A stretch of DNA of 64,000 nt from the NCBI RefSeq assembly GCF_001999765.1, contig NZ_KV908325.1, positions 124,256-188,255 of the forward strand. The letters are read 5' to 3'. A model generated the notes under the pieces. It was not told the DNA's origin. It did not search any database and saw only the letters and a program-made list of their open reading frames with translations. Source of the stretch: Sinomonas mesophila (GTDB lineage: Bacteria > Actinomycetota > Actinomycetes > Actinomycetales > Micrococcaceae). The translations under genes were made by a program, and so were the position numbers. The number at the start of each line of letters is the position of its first letter. Within the stretch, counting starts at the first letter, position 1. Of this stretch, positions 8,652 through 17,497 are shown piece by piece.

Positions 8652-10052
8652 TCAGTCCTTTCCGAACGGCCCAGGCAGGGGCCTGGCCGGGAGGTCCGTC
8701 TCCGCGGGGCCCTGGATCACCGTGCCGTCGAGGGCGAAGCGCGAGCCGTGGCAGGGGCAGTCCCACGTGGACTCGCCGCCGTTGAACTCGACCGTGCAGC
8801 CCAGGTGGGTGCAGCGCGCCGAGAGGGCGTGGACTTCCCCCGAGTGGTCGGAGTATAGGGCTACGGCCTTGCCGTCGATCTCGACGACCGTCCCATGACC
8901 CGGCCGCGGGCGCGGGGGCCCGCCCGGCAGCGGAGCCGGCCCGGCCGCCGTCGTGCGCTGCCCCTGCGGGAGGCGGGACGCCGCGATCTCCCGCGTGCTG
9001 TCGAAGAGCCGCGCCCACGGAGTGTCTGCTCCCGTGATCGCGTCGGCGACGACGAGCGCGGCGGCCGTTCCGTTGGTGAGGCCCCATTTGCGCAGGCCGG
9101 TGATGGCGTAGAGGTGAGGGGAGTGGTGGGCGGTCGCGGGGAACAGCGGTCCCGCTAGGGGCAGCCCGTCCGCAGGGAGGGTGTCCTGGGTGGACCAGCG
9201 GTAGGCTGGCTCGCAGGTGCCGAGACGCTCGCGCGAGAAGGCCGCGAGCCGGGTGAAGCGGTCCCCTGAATCCCCGGAGTTTCCGCCGGCGGGGACCGCG
9301 TGGCCCTCGCCGCCCACGAGCACGTAGTCGGTGCCGCTGTGGCGCGTGGTCAGGATCGAGCGCAGGGGCTCGTCGGCGCTGATGAAGGTGCCGTCGGCCA
9401 CGCTCGTAGGGGCGGGGCCCGCCGCGGGGCTCGCGACGCGCGTGGACCATGGATCGCTCGAAGACCGCGCTGCCGCCGCCGTCAATGGCCCGGGCCAGCC
9501 CGAGCAGGTACCGCACCGGATGGAACTGCGCCTGCTCGTCGAAGCGGACCGCGACCCGTGTCGCGAAGGGCAGGGGGACGTCGGTCACGAATGACGCCGG
9601 CAGGCCGAGCCGGCGGGCCAGCTCGGCCTCGGCGCGGACCCGGGCCAGCTGCTCCTCGCCCTGGGCATAGGTGTAGTTGGCGACCCGGCGGAAGCCGCAC
9701 TCGATACCCTCCGTCGAGACCGTCTTCGCGATGTGCTCGATGGCGGCCTCGTTGGCCTCGCCGTAGGCGCGCGCGGCGTCCTCGCCGTGGTCCGCCGCGA
9801 GCTGCGAGTAGGCGAGGCGGTGGAGCGAGGTCACCTTGCCGGCGTGTTCCCCGTGACCCCAGTGGCGATCCGGGCGCCCTCGACGACCGCGACCGTCAGG
9901 CCCCGGCGCTTGAGGGCAAGCGCCGCCGTCAGACCCGCGATGCCGCCGCCGATGACGGCGACGTCGACCTCGACCTCTCCCTCGAGGTGCGGATAGCCGG
10001 CGGCCTCCGGCAGGGCGAGCCACAGGGAGACGGGTCTGCTCTCGGGTGCCAT
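8652..10052 (-). pseudogene. FAD-dependent oxidoreductase with C-terminal Rieske domain, two frameshifts
   Basis: The three reading frames used in turn give one complete protein of about 465 residues. Segment 1 carries the FAD motif VAVIGGGIAGLTAALALKRR and ends near TGNTP. A one-base loss between about 9838 and 9855 moves the frame to KVTSLHRLAYSQL. A second shift, about one extra base near 9447-9460, leads into STRVASPAAG and the rest. The C-terminal Rieske domain is intact (CTHLGC and CPCHGSRF binding the 2Fe-2S cluster). The family fuses a DadA-like amine/amino-acid oxidase fold to a Rieske domain. GGGAGGGCACC precedes the ATG. Either a true pseudogene or two sequencing errors; the shifts compensate each other. 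Confidence 0.8.
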
Positions 10053-10348
10053 GGTGCCCTCCCAAATCTAAAATTGTGTTAGGCCATTTTAGACCTCAGG
10101 GCGGGGAGAGAGAAGGGCTGGCACCAACTGACGGACATTTGGGATGGGTGGGCACCCGTGCAGGATTCCTCGTCGGTGCGGCCCGGAGAGAAGGCCTGGT
10201 GGGGAGCGTCCTGGGCAGATTCCGGGAGGACGCGGGGCCGTTGGTAGCAGCGGCGGAATCGCAGCGACGATCGCCGGCAGAGGGCAACCGAGCTGATCCA
10301 CCAGGTTCTGTCCAGGCCCCAACTGCCTTGTCCCGCTTGGGAGGAGAG
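10053..10348. other. Intergenic region without a recognised gene
   Basis: About 296 bases between the FAD/Rieske start and the 3' end of the GH15 gene, both on the minus strand. The first 45 bases hold a TCTAAAAT dyad and the ribosome site of the oxidoreductase. No coding pattern or terminator-like hairpin was recognised in the rest. Confidence 0.5.
10067..10093. promoter_or_regulatory. Putative operator upstream of the FAD/Rieske gene
   Basis: TCTAAAAT and ATTTTAGA form perfect 8-bp arms with an 11-base spacer, centred 28 bases upstream of the oxidoreductase start. The A+T-rich symmetrical arms stand out in this G+C-rich genome. The binding protein is unknown and no regulator gene is next to it. 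Confidence 0.5.
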
Positions 10349-11434
10349 TCAGCGTTTGGAACCCAGTTCCTCCCTGAGAACAATGTGCATGGCATGCGAC
10401 CACAGGAGGGGCGTGGCCGTCGCACCCCAGCGTCGCCGCCAGAACTCAAGCATGTAGGGCGACTGCACGTGGTTCTGCACCTGCTCCGGGAGAAGCCCCT
10501 CCGGTGTCGCCGCCGCCTCGATCCAGTCGAGCATGCGTCCAGCGGTCGCGCGGTCTCCGGAGGCGACGGCGACCCACCCGTAGGTCGCGGCGAGAAGGAT
10601 CCATTCACTGCCACCGTAGAAGGTGTCGCCGAGGTATCGGCGCAGGCCGCCGTCTGGGACGAGGAGTTCGTCGCGGATACGGCTGAGAGTGTTCTGGAAG
10701 AGCGGGTCGTCGACCGTGACCAGGTTGAACGGAATGGCCAGCCAGAGGAGCGAACCGTCGACACAGGTGTCACCGGGGAAGCGGATGAAGGCCCCGCCGA
10801 GGACGTGCTCGGGCCCGGTGATGCGCTGGAGGAGCTGGAGTGCGTAACGTTGCGCGGCCTCGTCCTGGAGCAGGGCGCCCATGTCACGGAGACCGGCAGC
10901 GACCGCTGCGAGACTGGAGGTATGCACGTTGCCGGGATGTTCTTCCCAGCAGTCGAAGCAGGGCGTCTCCCCGGCGACGAGCAGGTATCCGACCACGAGC
11001 TCCGAAGCATCACGCAGGACATCGTCCAATTCGCCCCCATGGGTGAGGTGATCGGCCAGTGCCCAGAGCCAGAAGCCGTAGCAGTCCGTCTGGAAGTTCG
11101 GCCACTCCTCTTCCGACTCGCCCTGCGGTTCTTCGCTGCCCTCGAGCGTGAACCGCGCGGGCAGCATCGACCGCCCGGTTATGACGCCGTTCCGGACGGC
11201 GTCCGTCGCCTCGGCGAATCGGTGGCGGTGCGAAAGCAGGGTTGCCGCGACCCAGTGGTGCCAACGCGACGCTGCATCTGCCTGCCCGGCGCGCTGCAGC
11301 GCATAGGCGCACCAGGAGCCATCCCGCAGCCAGCCGTACTGGTAGACGTCGTGGACCGGGCTCGCCGGAATGGCGCCCGTAGCGTTCTGTGCTGAGAGGA
11401 GAAGCTCGATGGAGCCGGCCGTGGTCAAGGTCAT
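10349..11434 (-). CDS. Glycoside hydrolase family 15 (glucoamylase-like)
   Basis: 361 residues matching the (alpha/alpha)6 barrel of GH15. Family signatures in order: YGWLRDGSW (33-41, substrate -1 site), WPNFQTDCYGFWLWAL (111-126), CWEEH (162-166, general acid Glu) and GLLPEQV (313-319, general base Glu), ending with TPLLWSHA. No signal peptide and no starch-binding or N-terminal beta-sandwich domain, so it is shorter than usual (600-700 residues) and probably cytoplasmic; a trehalase or dextran-type specificity is also possible. The ATG follows a weak ribosome site. About 1 kb without an intact gene precedes it. Confidence 0.85.
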   Translation of the reverse strand: MTLTTAGSIELLLSAQNATGAIPASPVHDVYQYGWLRDGSWCAYALQRAGQADAASRWHHWVAATLLSHRHRFAEATDAVRNGVITGRSMLPARFTLEGSEEPQGESEEEWPNFQTDCYGFWLWALADHLTHGGELDDVLRDASELVVGYLLVAGETPCFDCWEEHPGNVHTSSLAAVAAGLRDMGALLQDEAAQRYALQLLQRITGPEHVLGGAFIRFPGDTCVDGSLLWLAIPFNLVTVDDPLFQNTLSRIRDELLVPDGGLRRYLGDTFYGGSEWILLAATYGWVAVASGDRATAGRMLDWIEAAATPEGLLPEQVQNHVQSPYMLEFWRRRWGATATPLLWSHAMHIVLREELGSKR

Positions 11435-11870
11435 GCTGCAAGCCTCCGATGAAGTGGCGTAGAAGGACGCAACGAGACGTTCGGCGGAGTCGCCTCGTGC
11501 TCACCAGCAGCCACCTTGGTCTATCGGTCCGCCTGCGTCTAGCGGTAGCGAGATGCCTCCAAAACCAAGAGCACCAACGTCTTACACCGTGCACCGCCCG
11601 GACGAGGATCACCAAGCGGGCTGACGAGACCGCCACTGAGCGATCACAGAACGGCGCCACTTCGCGCTGCGATCCACAACAAATCCACCGGCACCGGTTC
11701 CAGCCAGACCACCCTTCCTGCTCAAGTGGCCGGTGTCCGCTAACCCCGCTAACCCAGTGCTTCAGCACCCAGGAGGCCAACCGCCGACCGCTGATTGTGT
11801 CAACTTAGGCCGGACCGACCTTCGCAATCAAAACGAAACCCACCCCTTTCGCCCTTCGGGTGGTTGTGGC

Positions 11871-12029
11871 TCTGGTGTGGTTGAGGCGGTAGGAGTCGGT
11901 GCCGGTTTCGATGACGGTGCCTTGCAAGGTGAGGCGGTCGACGATGGCGGCGCTGAGTCGGGGGTCGGTGAAGGTGTGGGTCCAGTCGGAGAAGCCTGCG
12001 CTAGATGCGAAGGCCTTCTCCTCGCGTTC
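11871..12029 (-). pseudogene. Remnant of an IS21-family istB helper ATPase (3' end)
   Basis: About 53 codons resemble the last conserved part of IstB: GFSDWTHTFTDPRLSAAIVD followed by VIETGTDSYRL. This matches IstB ends such as FSEWTxTFTDPRLxAAIVDRLTF...IIETGTDSYRL. The P-loop, Walker B and whole istA are missing, and the sequence upstream in the same frame has no IstB character. It is a scar of a lost insertion element, inactive. Identified by motif memory only. Confidence 0.6.
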
Positions 12030-12211
12030 GGTGAGGACGCAGTCCCCGTACCCGAGGGCTTCGCCTACGGGAACAGCCCCACCGAAATCGACGCTCATGT
12101 CCGTCGGCTCACTGTGCCGGGGTGCGCTCGTCACTGCGACGCAGCGTCCTGGGCAGGGGCCATGGACGCTTGTCAAGCTCTTGACCGGGATGGATCGCAC
12201 CCTTAGAGTGC

Positions 12212-12232
12212 TGATATATGAGTCATATGTCA
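12212..12232. promoter_or_regulatory. Putative operator upstream of the MFS gene
   Basis: A 21-bp palindrome centred on G12222: ATATGA-G-TCATAT flanked by TGA and TCA, with one mismatched pair. It is about 260 bases upstream of the MFS start. GntR- or LacI-like dimers bind sites of this shape, but no regulator gene is adjacent, so the factor is unknown. Confidence 0.4.
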
Positions 12233-12495
12233 CATTCGGCCCCGAATCGAGGTTTTGCTCTCGATGGGTGGACGCCAGTGTGCCGGAAGCGAAGGCCTTC
12301 CCGTTCCATCTCGGAGAGCAGTGATACATGACGACGCCGACATCATCTCGCGAGCCCTGCGCGGCCATTTCGGCTGGCATCGAGCCAGCCGGCATCGTCT
12401 ACGGTCGCTAAGGGCTGCGGCTGTCCGTGCGTCTAGGAAACGGCGCTCTGGTGCCGTGAGCGGTTTGCGCTGAAGCCAGAAGGGAACAAATCTCA

Positions 12496-13908
12496 ATGAT
12501 CCAATTGACCAGGACGACGGCCGCCGTCGACACCTCCATATCAGAAGAGACCAGCTCCAAGTTCAAACGCCGCTTCATGGTGCGGCTTGTCGCTGTCTTC
12601 ATCGGCGGGATGTTTCTCGACGGCTACATCCTCGGAATCATCGGCCCCGTCACTGGTCTCATGCGGTCAGATCTCCAGCTCGACGCACTATCTCTGGGCA
12701 TGATCGCTGCAGGCCCGCTGGCTGGCATCTTCGTCGGCTCCCCGCTGGCCGGCTGGGCTACTGACAAGTTCGGACGCAAGCCCATGTTCCTCGTGGACAT
12801 GGGCCTGTTCCTGGTCACCTCAGCGGCCCAGTTCTTCGTAACCTCCGGAGACGGGGCCGTGATCCAGCTGGTCATCATCCGGTTCTTCATGGGCGTCGCG
12901 ATCGGCGGCGAGTACTCAATCGGTGGGCCATTGCTGTCAGAGTTCTCCCCTCCAAAGCTCCGCGGGCGATTGCTCGGGCTGACTCTGATCGCCTGGTACG
13001 TCGGTTTCATGATGGCATTCATCATCGGCACGCTCCTGCACGACGCCGGCACCCCATGGCGCCTCGTCATCGGCACGAGCACGATCATCGCATTCGTCCT
13101 GTTCCTCGCCCGCTTGGGCCTCCCGGAATCGCCGAGCTGGCTCATTACGAAGGGACGGGGTGAGGAAGCACTGGCGATCGCACGCAGATACGTCGAATCG
13201 CCCCAGATGCACAAGAGCATCACCGAAGAGATCGATCTGAGGATGCTCCAGGAGGCCCAAGCCGCACAGAGTAGGACCAAAATCAAGGGCGCCTCCTTCG
13301 GAATGCTGTTCTCGAGGCAGTACTGGCGCACCACCCTCTTCACCTCAGGTTTTTGGTTCTGCGCGGTCACTCCGTACTTCGCGATCGCGACCTTCGCCGA
13401 CGAAGTGCTCCACCAATTCGGCTTCGGCGGCGGCTGGGCCGGTGGAGTCGGCCTGTCCGCACTTGCGGCCGCGGGCGTTGTCACCACCGTGCTTCTGATT
13501 GACAGGCTCGGCCGCCGAATCCTCACCGTGCCCGGGCAGTGGCTCTGCGCAGGCATCCTGCTGATCATCGGAGTCTGGGCGAACGCACCAGCGATCCTGG
13601 TGCTCGTCCTGTTTCTCGCCTTCTCCTTCTTCAATGCCGGCTACACCACGATGACCCAGGTCTATCCGGCCGAGGTATTCCCCGGCCACCTGCGCGGCAT
13701 CGGCATGGGCTTCGCCGCGGCCTTCAGCCGCATCGGAGCCGCACTCGGCACCTTCGCCCTGCCATGGGCGATCAGCAACATCGGCATGGGCCCAAGCATG
13801 GTCGTAGCCGCCGCCGTCGCATTACTCGGCGCAGTCCTCTCGCAATGGCTCGCGCCTGAGACGAAGGGGCGCACCCTCGCCGAGATCTCAGCAGACTTCT
13901 CCCACTGA
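12496..13908 (+). CDS. MFS transporter (metabolite:H+ symporter type)
   Basis: 470 residues, 12 predicted membrane helices. MFS marks: DGYILGIIGP in helix 1 (with the Asp of proton symporters), the loop 2-3 motif GWATDKFGRKP, GGEYSIGGPLLSEFSP in helix 4-5, LPESPSWL before the central loop (~215-265) and the second-half repeat DRLGRR. The long N-terminal polar part (~35 residues) and FSRQYWRTTLFTSGFWF fit the sugar/aromatic-acid symporter branches. Substrate is not readable; no catabolic gene is attached. AGAAGGGAAC is the ribosome site. A small hairpin follows the stop. Confidence 0.88.
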   Translation: MIQLTRTTAAVDTSISEETSSKFKRRFMVRLVAVFIGGMFLDGYILGIIGPVTGLMRSDLQLDALSLGMIAAGPLAGIFVGSPLAGWATDKFGRKPMFLVDMGLFLVTSAAQFFVTSGDGAVIQLVIIRFFMGVAIGGEYSIGGPLLSEFSPPKLRGRLLGLTLIAWYVGFMMAFIIGTLLHDAGTPWRLVIGTSTIIAFVLFLARLGLPESPSWLITKGRGEEALAIARRYVESPQMHKSITEEIDLRMLQEAQAAQSRTKIKGASFGMLFSRQYWRTTLFTSGFWFCAVTPYFAIATFADEVLHQFGFGGGWAGGVGLSALAAAGVVTTVLLIDRLGRRILTVPGQWLCAGILLIIGVWANAPAILVLVLFLAFSFFNAGYTTMTQVYPAEVFPGHLRGIGMGFAAAFSRIGAALGTFALPWAISNIGMGPSMVVAAAVALLGAVLSQWLAPETKGRTLAEISADFSH

Positions 13909-14342
13909 CACCGGGACTGCACGGTGACTTCGAGTCAGAGCTAAGGCTCTGGGAGGCCCGGTTCGGATGATGTGATTGACGGCAGTCAGATCACACAGGA
14001 ACTCGGAGGCAAGCCGGGCGCCAACGGCGGCGGGCCCGTCTGGCATGGAGGGGGTCTGCACTCGAAGGACCTCGACTCGGGGGCGGGAGGAGAGCTCACC
14101 TCCGGAGTCGGTCTGCGCCGTCGTGCGTCGCGAGACTCGAGGACTACGGCAGCCGGACCGGCTTGAGCTCCTCGAAGCGGTCCCCGGGTCCCGAGTTCCC
14201 CGGCCGGGAGGCGCCCCCGAACTGGTGCAGGACAGCCCATACGGCGTTGACACTATCGGCGGTCGGTAGGTACTGGGACATGGGTGCCCGCCGCATCCCC
14301 TCATGCTTGCCCCGGCCGCCTCGCGGCGCTAGCGTCCGTGCC
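13909..14342. other. Intergenic region, no convincing gene
   Basis: About 430 bases between the MFS gene and the lipoprotein gene. A 16-base hairpin (CAGAGC-TAAG-GCTCTG, 13936-13951) just after the MFS stop may be a weak terminator, although no T-tract follows. Short ORFs exist on both strands, but none has a ribosome site plus a recognisable product. Confidence 0.45.
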
Positions 14343-14756
14343 ATGGCGTCGTGGGGGCGGGTGGCCTGTGGGGTGGTGCTGGTGGTCGGAGCGTTCCTGT
14401 CGTCGGGGTGCGCCCCGCCGACGGGCGGTCTCGTGACGACCTACCGGGGCGCCCCTCCCGGCGTCGGGGCCACGCCCACGGACTTCACGCCGGTAGCCGT
14501 GTGGACTGGCCCCTCGGAGCTGTCCCTCGTCACGTACGGCAGCTCGAGCTGCCCCTACACGCCCGCCGTCATCCAGACGGGGCCCGTGGGGGACCTCGAG
14601 ATCCTGCTCGACACCCCGGGAGTCGGGCCCTGCACGGACGACCTCGCGCCGACGACGAGCGTCATCGCCCTGCCAACCTCCGCCGTCGCGCACCCGCTGC
14701 ACGTGCGCCTCACGTTCGCCGACTCCGACCGGGAAATGCGCCTCACCGTCAGGTAG
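14343..14756 (+). CDS. Predicted lipoprotein of unknown function
   Basis: 137 residues. The N-terminus is a lipoprotein signal: MASWGRVACG, hydrophobic GVVLVVGAFL and lipobox LSSGC, so the mature protein starts at a lipidated Cys and lies outside the membrane. The mature part (~115 residues) has two further cysteines (CPYTP and GPCTDD) that could form a disulfide, and looks mostly beta. No domain is recognised. An upstream in-frame start would put 60 residues before the signal peptide and is unlikely. It converges with the aminotransferase gene, their stops only a few bases apart. Confidence 0.7.
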   Translation: MASWGRVACGVVLVVGAFLSSGCAPPTGGLVTTYRGAPPGVGATPTDFTPVAVWTGPSELSLVTYGSSSCPYTPAVIQTGPVGDLEILLDTPGVGPCTDDLAPTTSVIALPTSAVAHPLHVRLTFADSDREMRLTVR

Positions 14757-14763
14757 CGGCCCT

Positions 14764-15874
14764 ACCTGACCTTCTTCAGCGTCTCCTCGAGCGCGCCGAG
14801 GATGAGCGCGACCGCCGCCGGGGAGGCGTTCGGCCCCATGGTCCCGATTCGCCACACGGTGTCCGAGAATGCGCCGACGCCCGAGCCGATCTCGATCCCG
14901 TACCGCTCGAGGAGGTGCTCGCGCACACGCGCGGAGGAGACGCCGTCGGGCACCTTCACGGTGGTGAGGCTCGGCAGGCGATGGCCGTCCGCGGCGAAGA
15001 GCTCGAGCCCGAGCGCCTCGAGCCCGTCCCGCAGCGCGGCGCCGGCCGCCTCGTGCCGCGCCCACACGGCGTCGAGCCCCTCGGCGAGGATCCGGCCGAG
15101 GCCTGCCTCGAGGCCCGCGACCATCGTCACGGGCGCCGTGTGGTGGTAGGTGCGTGTGTGCCCCTCGGCCGCGCCGACGTACCCGCCGAGCAGGCCGATG
15201 TCGAAGTACCAGGACCGCGGGTCCCTGACGCGCCGGGCGAACGCCCGCTCCGAGACCGTGAACGGCGCGAGCCCCGGCGGGACGCCGAGGCACTTCTGCG
15301 TCCCGGCGTAGCCGACGTCGATGCCCCAGTCGTCGGCCCGGAGCTCGAGCCCGCCGATGCTCGTGACGGCGTCGACGAGCAGGAGCGCGTCGCCCTTGCC
15401 GGCGCCGAGCGCGGCGATGTCCGAGCGCACGCCCGTGGACGTCTCGGCGTGCACCGCGGCGATGACCTTGGGGTGCGGATGCGCCGCGAGGACCCGCTCG
15501 GCGTCGACCGGCTCGCCCCACGTGTGGTCCACGCGCACGACGTCGGCCCCGCACCGCCGCGCGACCTCGCACATGCGCTCGCCGAACAGGCCGTTGACCG
15601 CGACGACGGCGACGTCGCCGTCGTCGACCATGTTCACGAACGCGGCCTCCATGCCGCCCGAGCCCGTCGCCGAGACCGGCCACGTGCGCGCGTTCGCGGT
15701 GCCCCATACCCGCCGCAGGCCGTCCGAGACGCGGTCCAGCCGGTCGATGAACGCCGGGTCGAGGTGCCCGATGACGGGATGCGAGAGCGCCGCCATGACC
15801 TCTGGGTACGCGTTGCCCGGCCCGGGCCCGAAGAGGTGGCGGTACGGCAGGATCTCGGTCCGGGGCGAAGTCAT
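14764..15874 (-). CDS. Class V PLP-dependent aminotransferase (alanine/serine-glyoxylate type)
   Basis: 370 residues of the fold-type I, class V family. It begins with the family opening (FGPGPGNAYPEV), has the PLP phosphate site near SATGSGGMEAAF, the Asp that pairs with the pyridine nitrogen in LLVDAVTSIGG and the Schiff-base lysine in YAGTQKCLGVPPG. Members move an amino group from Ser or Ala to glyoxylate or use (S)-ureidoglycine (PucG). No purine-degradation gene is nearby, so the donor stays open. It lies downstream of the polyamine permease on the same strand, but a strong hairpin between them suggests a separate transcript. Confidence 0.87.
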
Positions 15875-15903
15875 GGGGCCACCCTACCCAGCGCCCCCCA
15901 CCG

Positions 15904-15966
15904 CAACGCCGCATCGCGACACGCTGCTATCCGGACCGAATAGCGGCGTGTCGCGATGCGGCGTTG
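15904..15966. terminator. Long hairpin (27-bp arms), terminator or repeat element
   Basis: Two 27-base arms with one mismatch (still a G-U pair in RNA) and a 9-base loop (CCGGACCGA). It fills most of the gap between the permease 3' end and the aminotransferase start, so it probably ends the polyamine transcript. The arm contains GCGGCGTGT, also found in the repeat near 37.8 kb. Without a T-tract it may instead be a mobile REP-like repeat. Confidence 0.7.
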
Positions 15967-15975
15967 GGAGGCGAA

Positions 15976-17496
15976 TCAGTCCGCGGCCGCCGCCACCGGG
16001 ACCGTCGCGCCGCGGAAGAACTCCGGGTTCTTCGCACGGTAGGCGAGCATGAGCACCACGCCGAGGGCGAGGATGCCGACGCCCACGATGAACACGAGCC
16101 CCACCCCGCCGATCTCGGAGCCGGAGCCGAAGGCCGGGTCGATCGAGTCCACGGCGGTCTGGACGAACACGACCGCGAGGCCGATCCCGCCCAGGAGCGG
16201 CAGGACGAGGCGCAGGACGGTGTGGCGCGCCGAGGCGAACCACGTGTGGCGGAAGTACCACACGCAGGCGAACGCCGTCACGGAGTAGTAGAAGCAGACC
16301 ATCATGCCCAGGGCCATGATCGTGTCGTTGAGCACATTGTCGCTCAGGAGCCGCATGGCCACGTAGAACGCGGCCGAGAGGCCGCCCGCGGCCAGGACCG
16401 CGACGCGCGGGACGCCCTTGGAGTCGGTGCGGCGCAGCGGCTCCGGCAGGGCCTCGTAGAAGCTCATCGCCTGGAAGGTGCGGGCCGGTCCGATCATCGT
16501 CGCCTGCAGCGACGACGCTGAGGAGGTCAGGACGGCGAGCGAGAGCAGGATCGCGAGCGGGCCCATGACGGGGCCGGCGAGCGAGGTCAGCACATTCTCC
16601 GAGATCTCCTCGTTGCCCAGGCCGAGGCCCTCGGTGCCGACGCCGGCGAACATGAGCGAGGCGATCGACGTCGCGAGGTAGATGACGAGGATCGCGACGG
16701 CGGTGACGGTCGCGCCGACGCCGGCCGTGCGGTGCCCGCCCTTCGTCTCCTCGTTCATGGTCAGGCACATGTCCCAGCCCCAGAAGAGGAAGATGGACAG
16801 GCTCATGCCGGCCGCGAACGCGCCGAAGTCGGGGATCTGGGTGACGTCGAACCAGGACCAGTCGAACGGGATGGCCGTCTCGGACGCGCCGCCGGTGGCC
16901 TTCGCGATCGCCATGCCCGAGTAGAGCAGCAGGACGCCGACCTGGAAGACGAGCAGCACGATCTGGACGTTGCGCGCGGTCTCGAGGCCGCGGGCGCTGA
17001 CCCACACGGCCACCGCCATGAACGCGAGGCACGTGAGGATGTTCACGAGCTTGTCCTGGCCGAGGTCCGCGAGTGCCGCGTCGCCCGTGACGTCGGCGAG
17101 GAAGAGGTAGAAGAAGTCCACCGCGACGCCGGCCAGGTTGGACAGGACGATGATGTTCGCGGCGAGGAAGCCCCAGCCACCCATCCAGCCGACCCACGGC
17201 CCGAAGGCCTTGGACGCCCACGTGAACGTGGTGCCCGAGTCGGGAAGGGCCGCGTTGAGCTTCTTGTAGGCGAGGGCCACCATGAACATCGGGATGAACC
17301 CGAGCAGGAGCACGATCGGCACCTGCGGGCCGACCGAGCCGGCCGTTGGGCCGAGGCTCGAGGTGATGGCGTAGGCCGGCGCGACGGTCGCGACGCCCAT
17401 GACGATGATCGCCAGGAGGCCCACCTGCCCGCCGCGGAGGCCCTTGCCCCCGAGCTCGTGTTTTCCGACCGTCACATCCGTAGTGTGCAGGGCCAT
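15976..17496 (-). CDS. APC-superfamily amino acid/polyamine permease
   Basis: 506 residues with 12 or more membrane helices. Helix 1 carries the APC start pattern VATVAPAYAITSSLGP, and the unwound helix 6 region is VIYLATSIASLMF. The start at 17496 (MALHTTDVT) follows GGAAGG; a longer frame would overlap the agmatine deiminase. Its start is one base after the agmatine deiminase stop, so it is translationally linked to the aguA-aguB pair. From this context it is inferred to import agmatine, putrescine or a related amine. Confidence 0.87.
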   Translation of the reverse strand: MALHTTDVTVGKHELGGKGLRGGQVGLLAIIVMGVATVAPAYAITSSLGPTAGSVGPQVPIVLLLGFIPMFMVALAYKKLNAALPDSGTTFTWASKAFGPWVGWMGGWGFLAANIIVLSNLAGVAVDFFYLFLADVTGDAALADLGQDKLVNILTCLAFMAVAVWVSARGLETARNVQIVLLVFQVGVLLLYSGMAIAKATGGASETAIPFDWSWFDVTQIPDFGAFAAGMSLSIFLFWGWDMCLTMNEETKGGHRTAGVGATVTAVAILVIYLATSIASLMFAGVGTEGLGLGNEEISENVLTSLAGPVMGPLAILLSLAVLTSSASSLQATMIGPARTFQAMSFYEALPEPLRRTDSKGVPRVAVLAAGGLSAAFYVAMRLLSDNVLNDTIMALGMMVCFYYSVTAFACVWYFRHTWFASARHTVLRLVLPLLGGIGLAVVFVQTAVDSIDPAFGSGSEIGGVGLVFIVGVGILALGVVLMLAYRAKNPEFFRGATVPVAAAAD

Positions 17497-17497
17497 G

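Larger units (their letters stand above)
11435..12495. other. Gap with an IS21 scar and the MFS gene leader
   Basis: Roughly 1 kb without an intact gene between the GH15 start (minus strand) and the MFS start (plus strand). It contains the istB scar (11871-12029), about 330 bases of non-coding sequence downstream of it that could include the old end of the insertion element, and a 21-bp imperfect palindrome at 12212-12232. The ~260 bases before the MFS start lack a convincing ORF and are probably a long 5' leader or more scar. Base composition drops below that of the flanks. Confidence 0.5.

Noticed and set aside
14144-14344. Minus-strand ORF before the lipoprotein gene
   Set aside because: It has no good ribosome site and no recognised product; kept only as part of the gap description.
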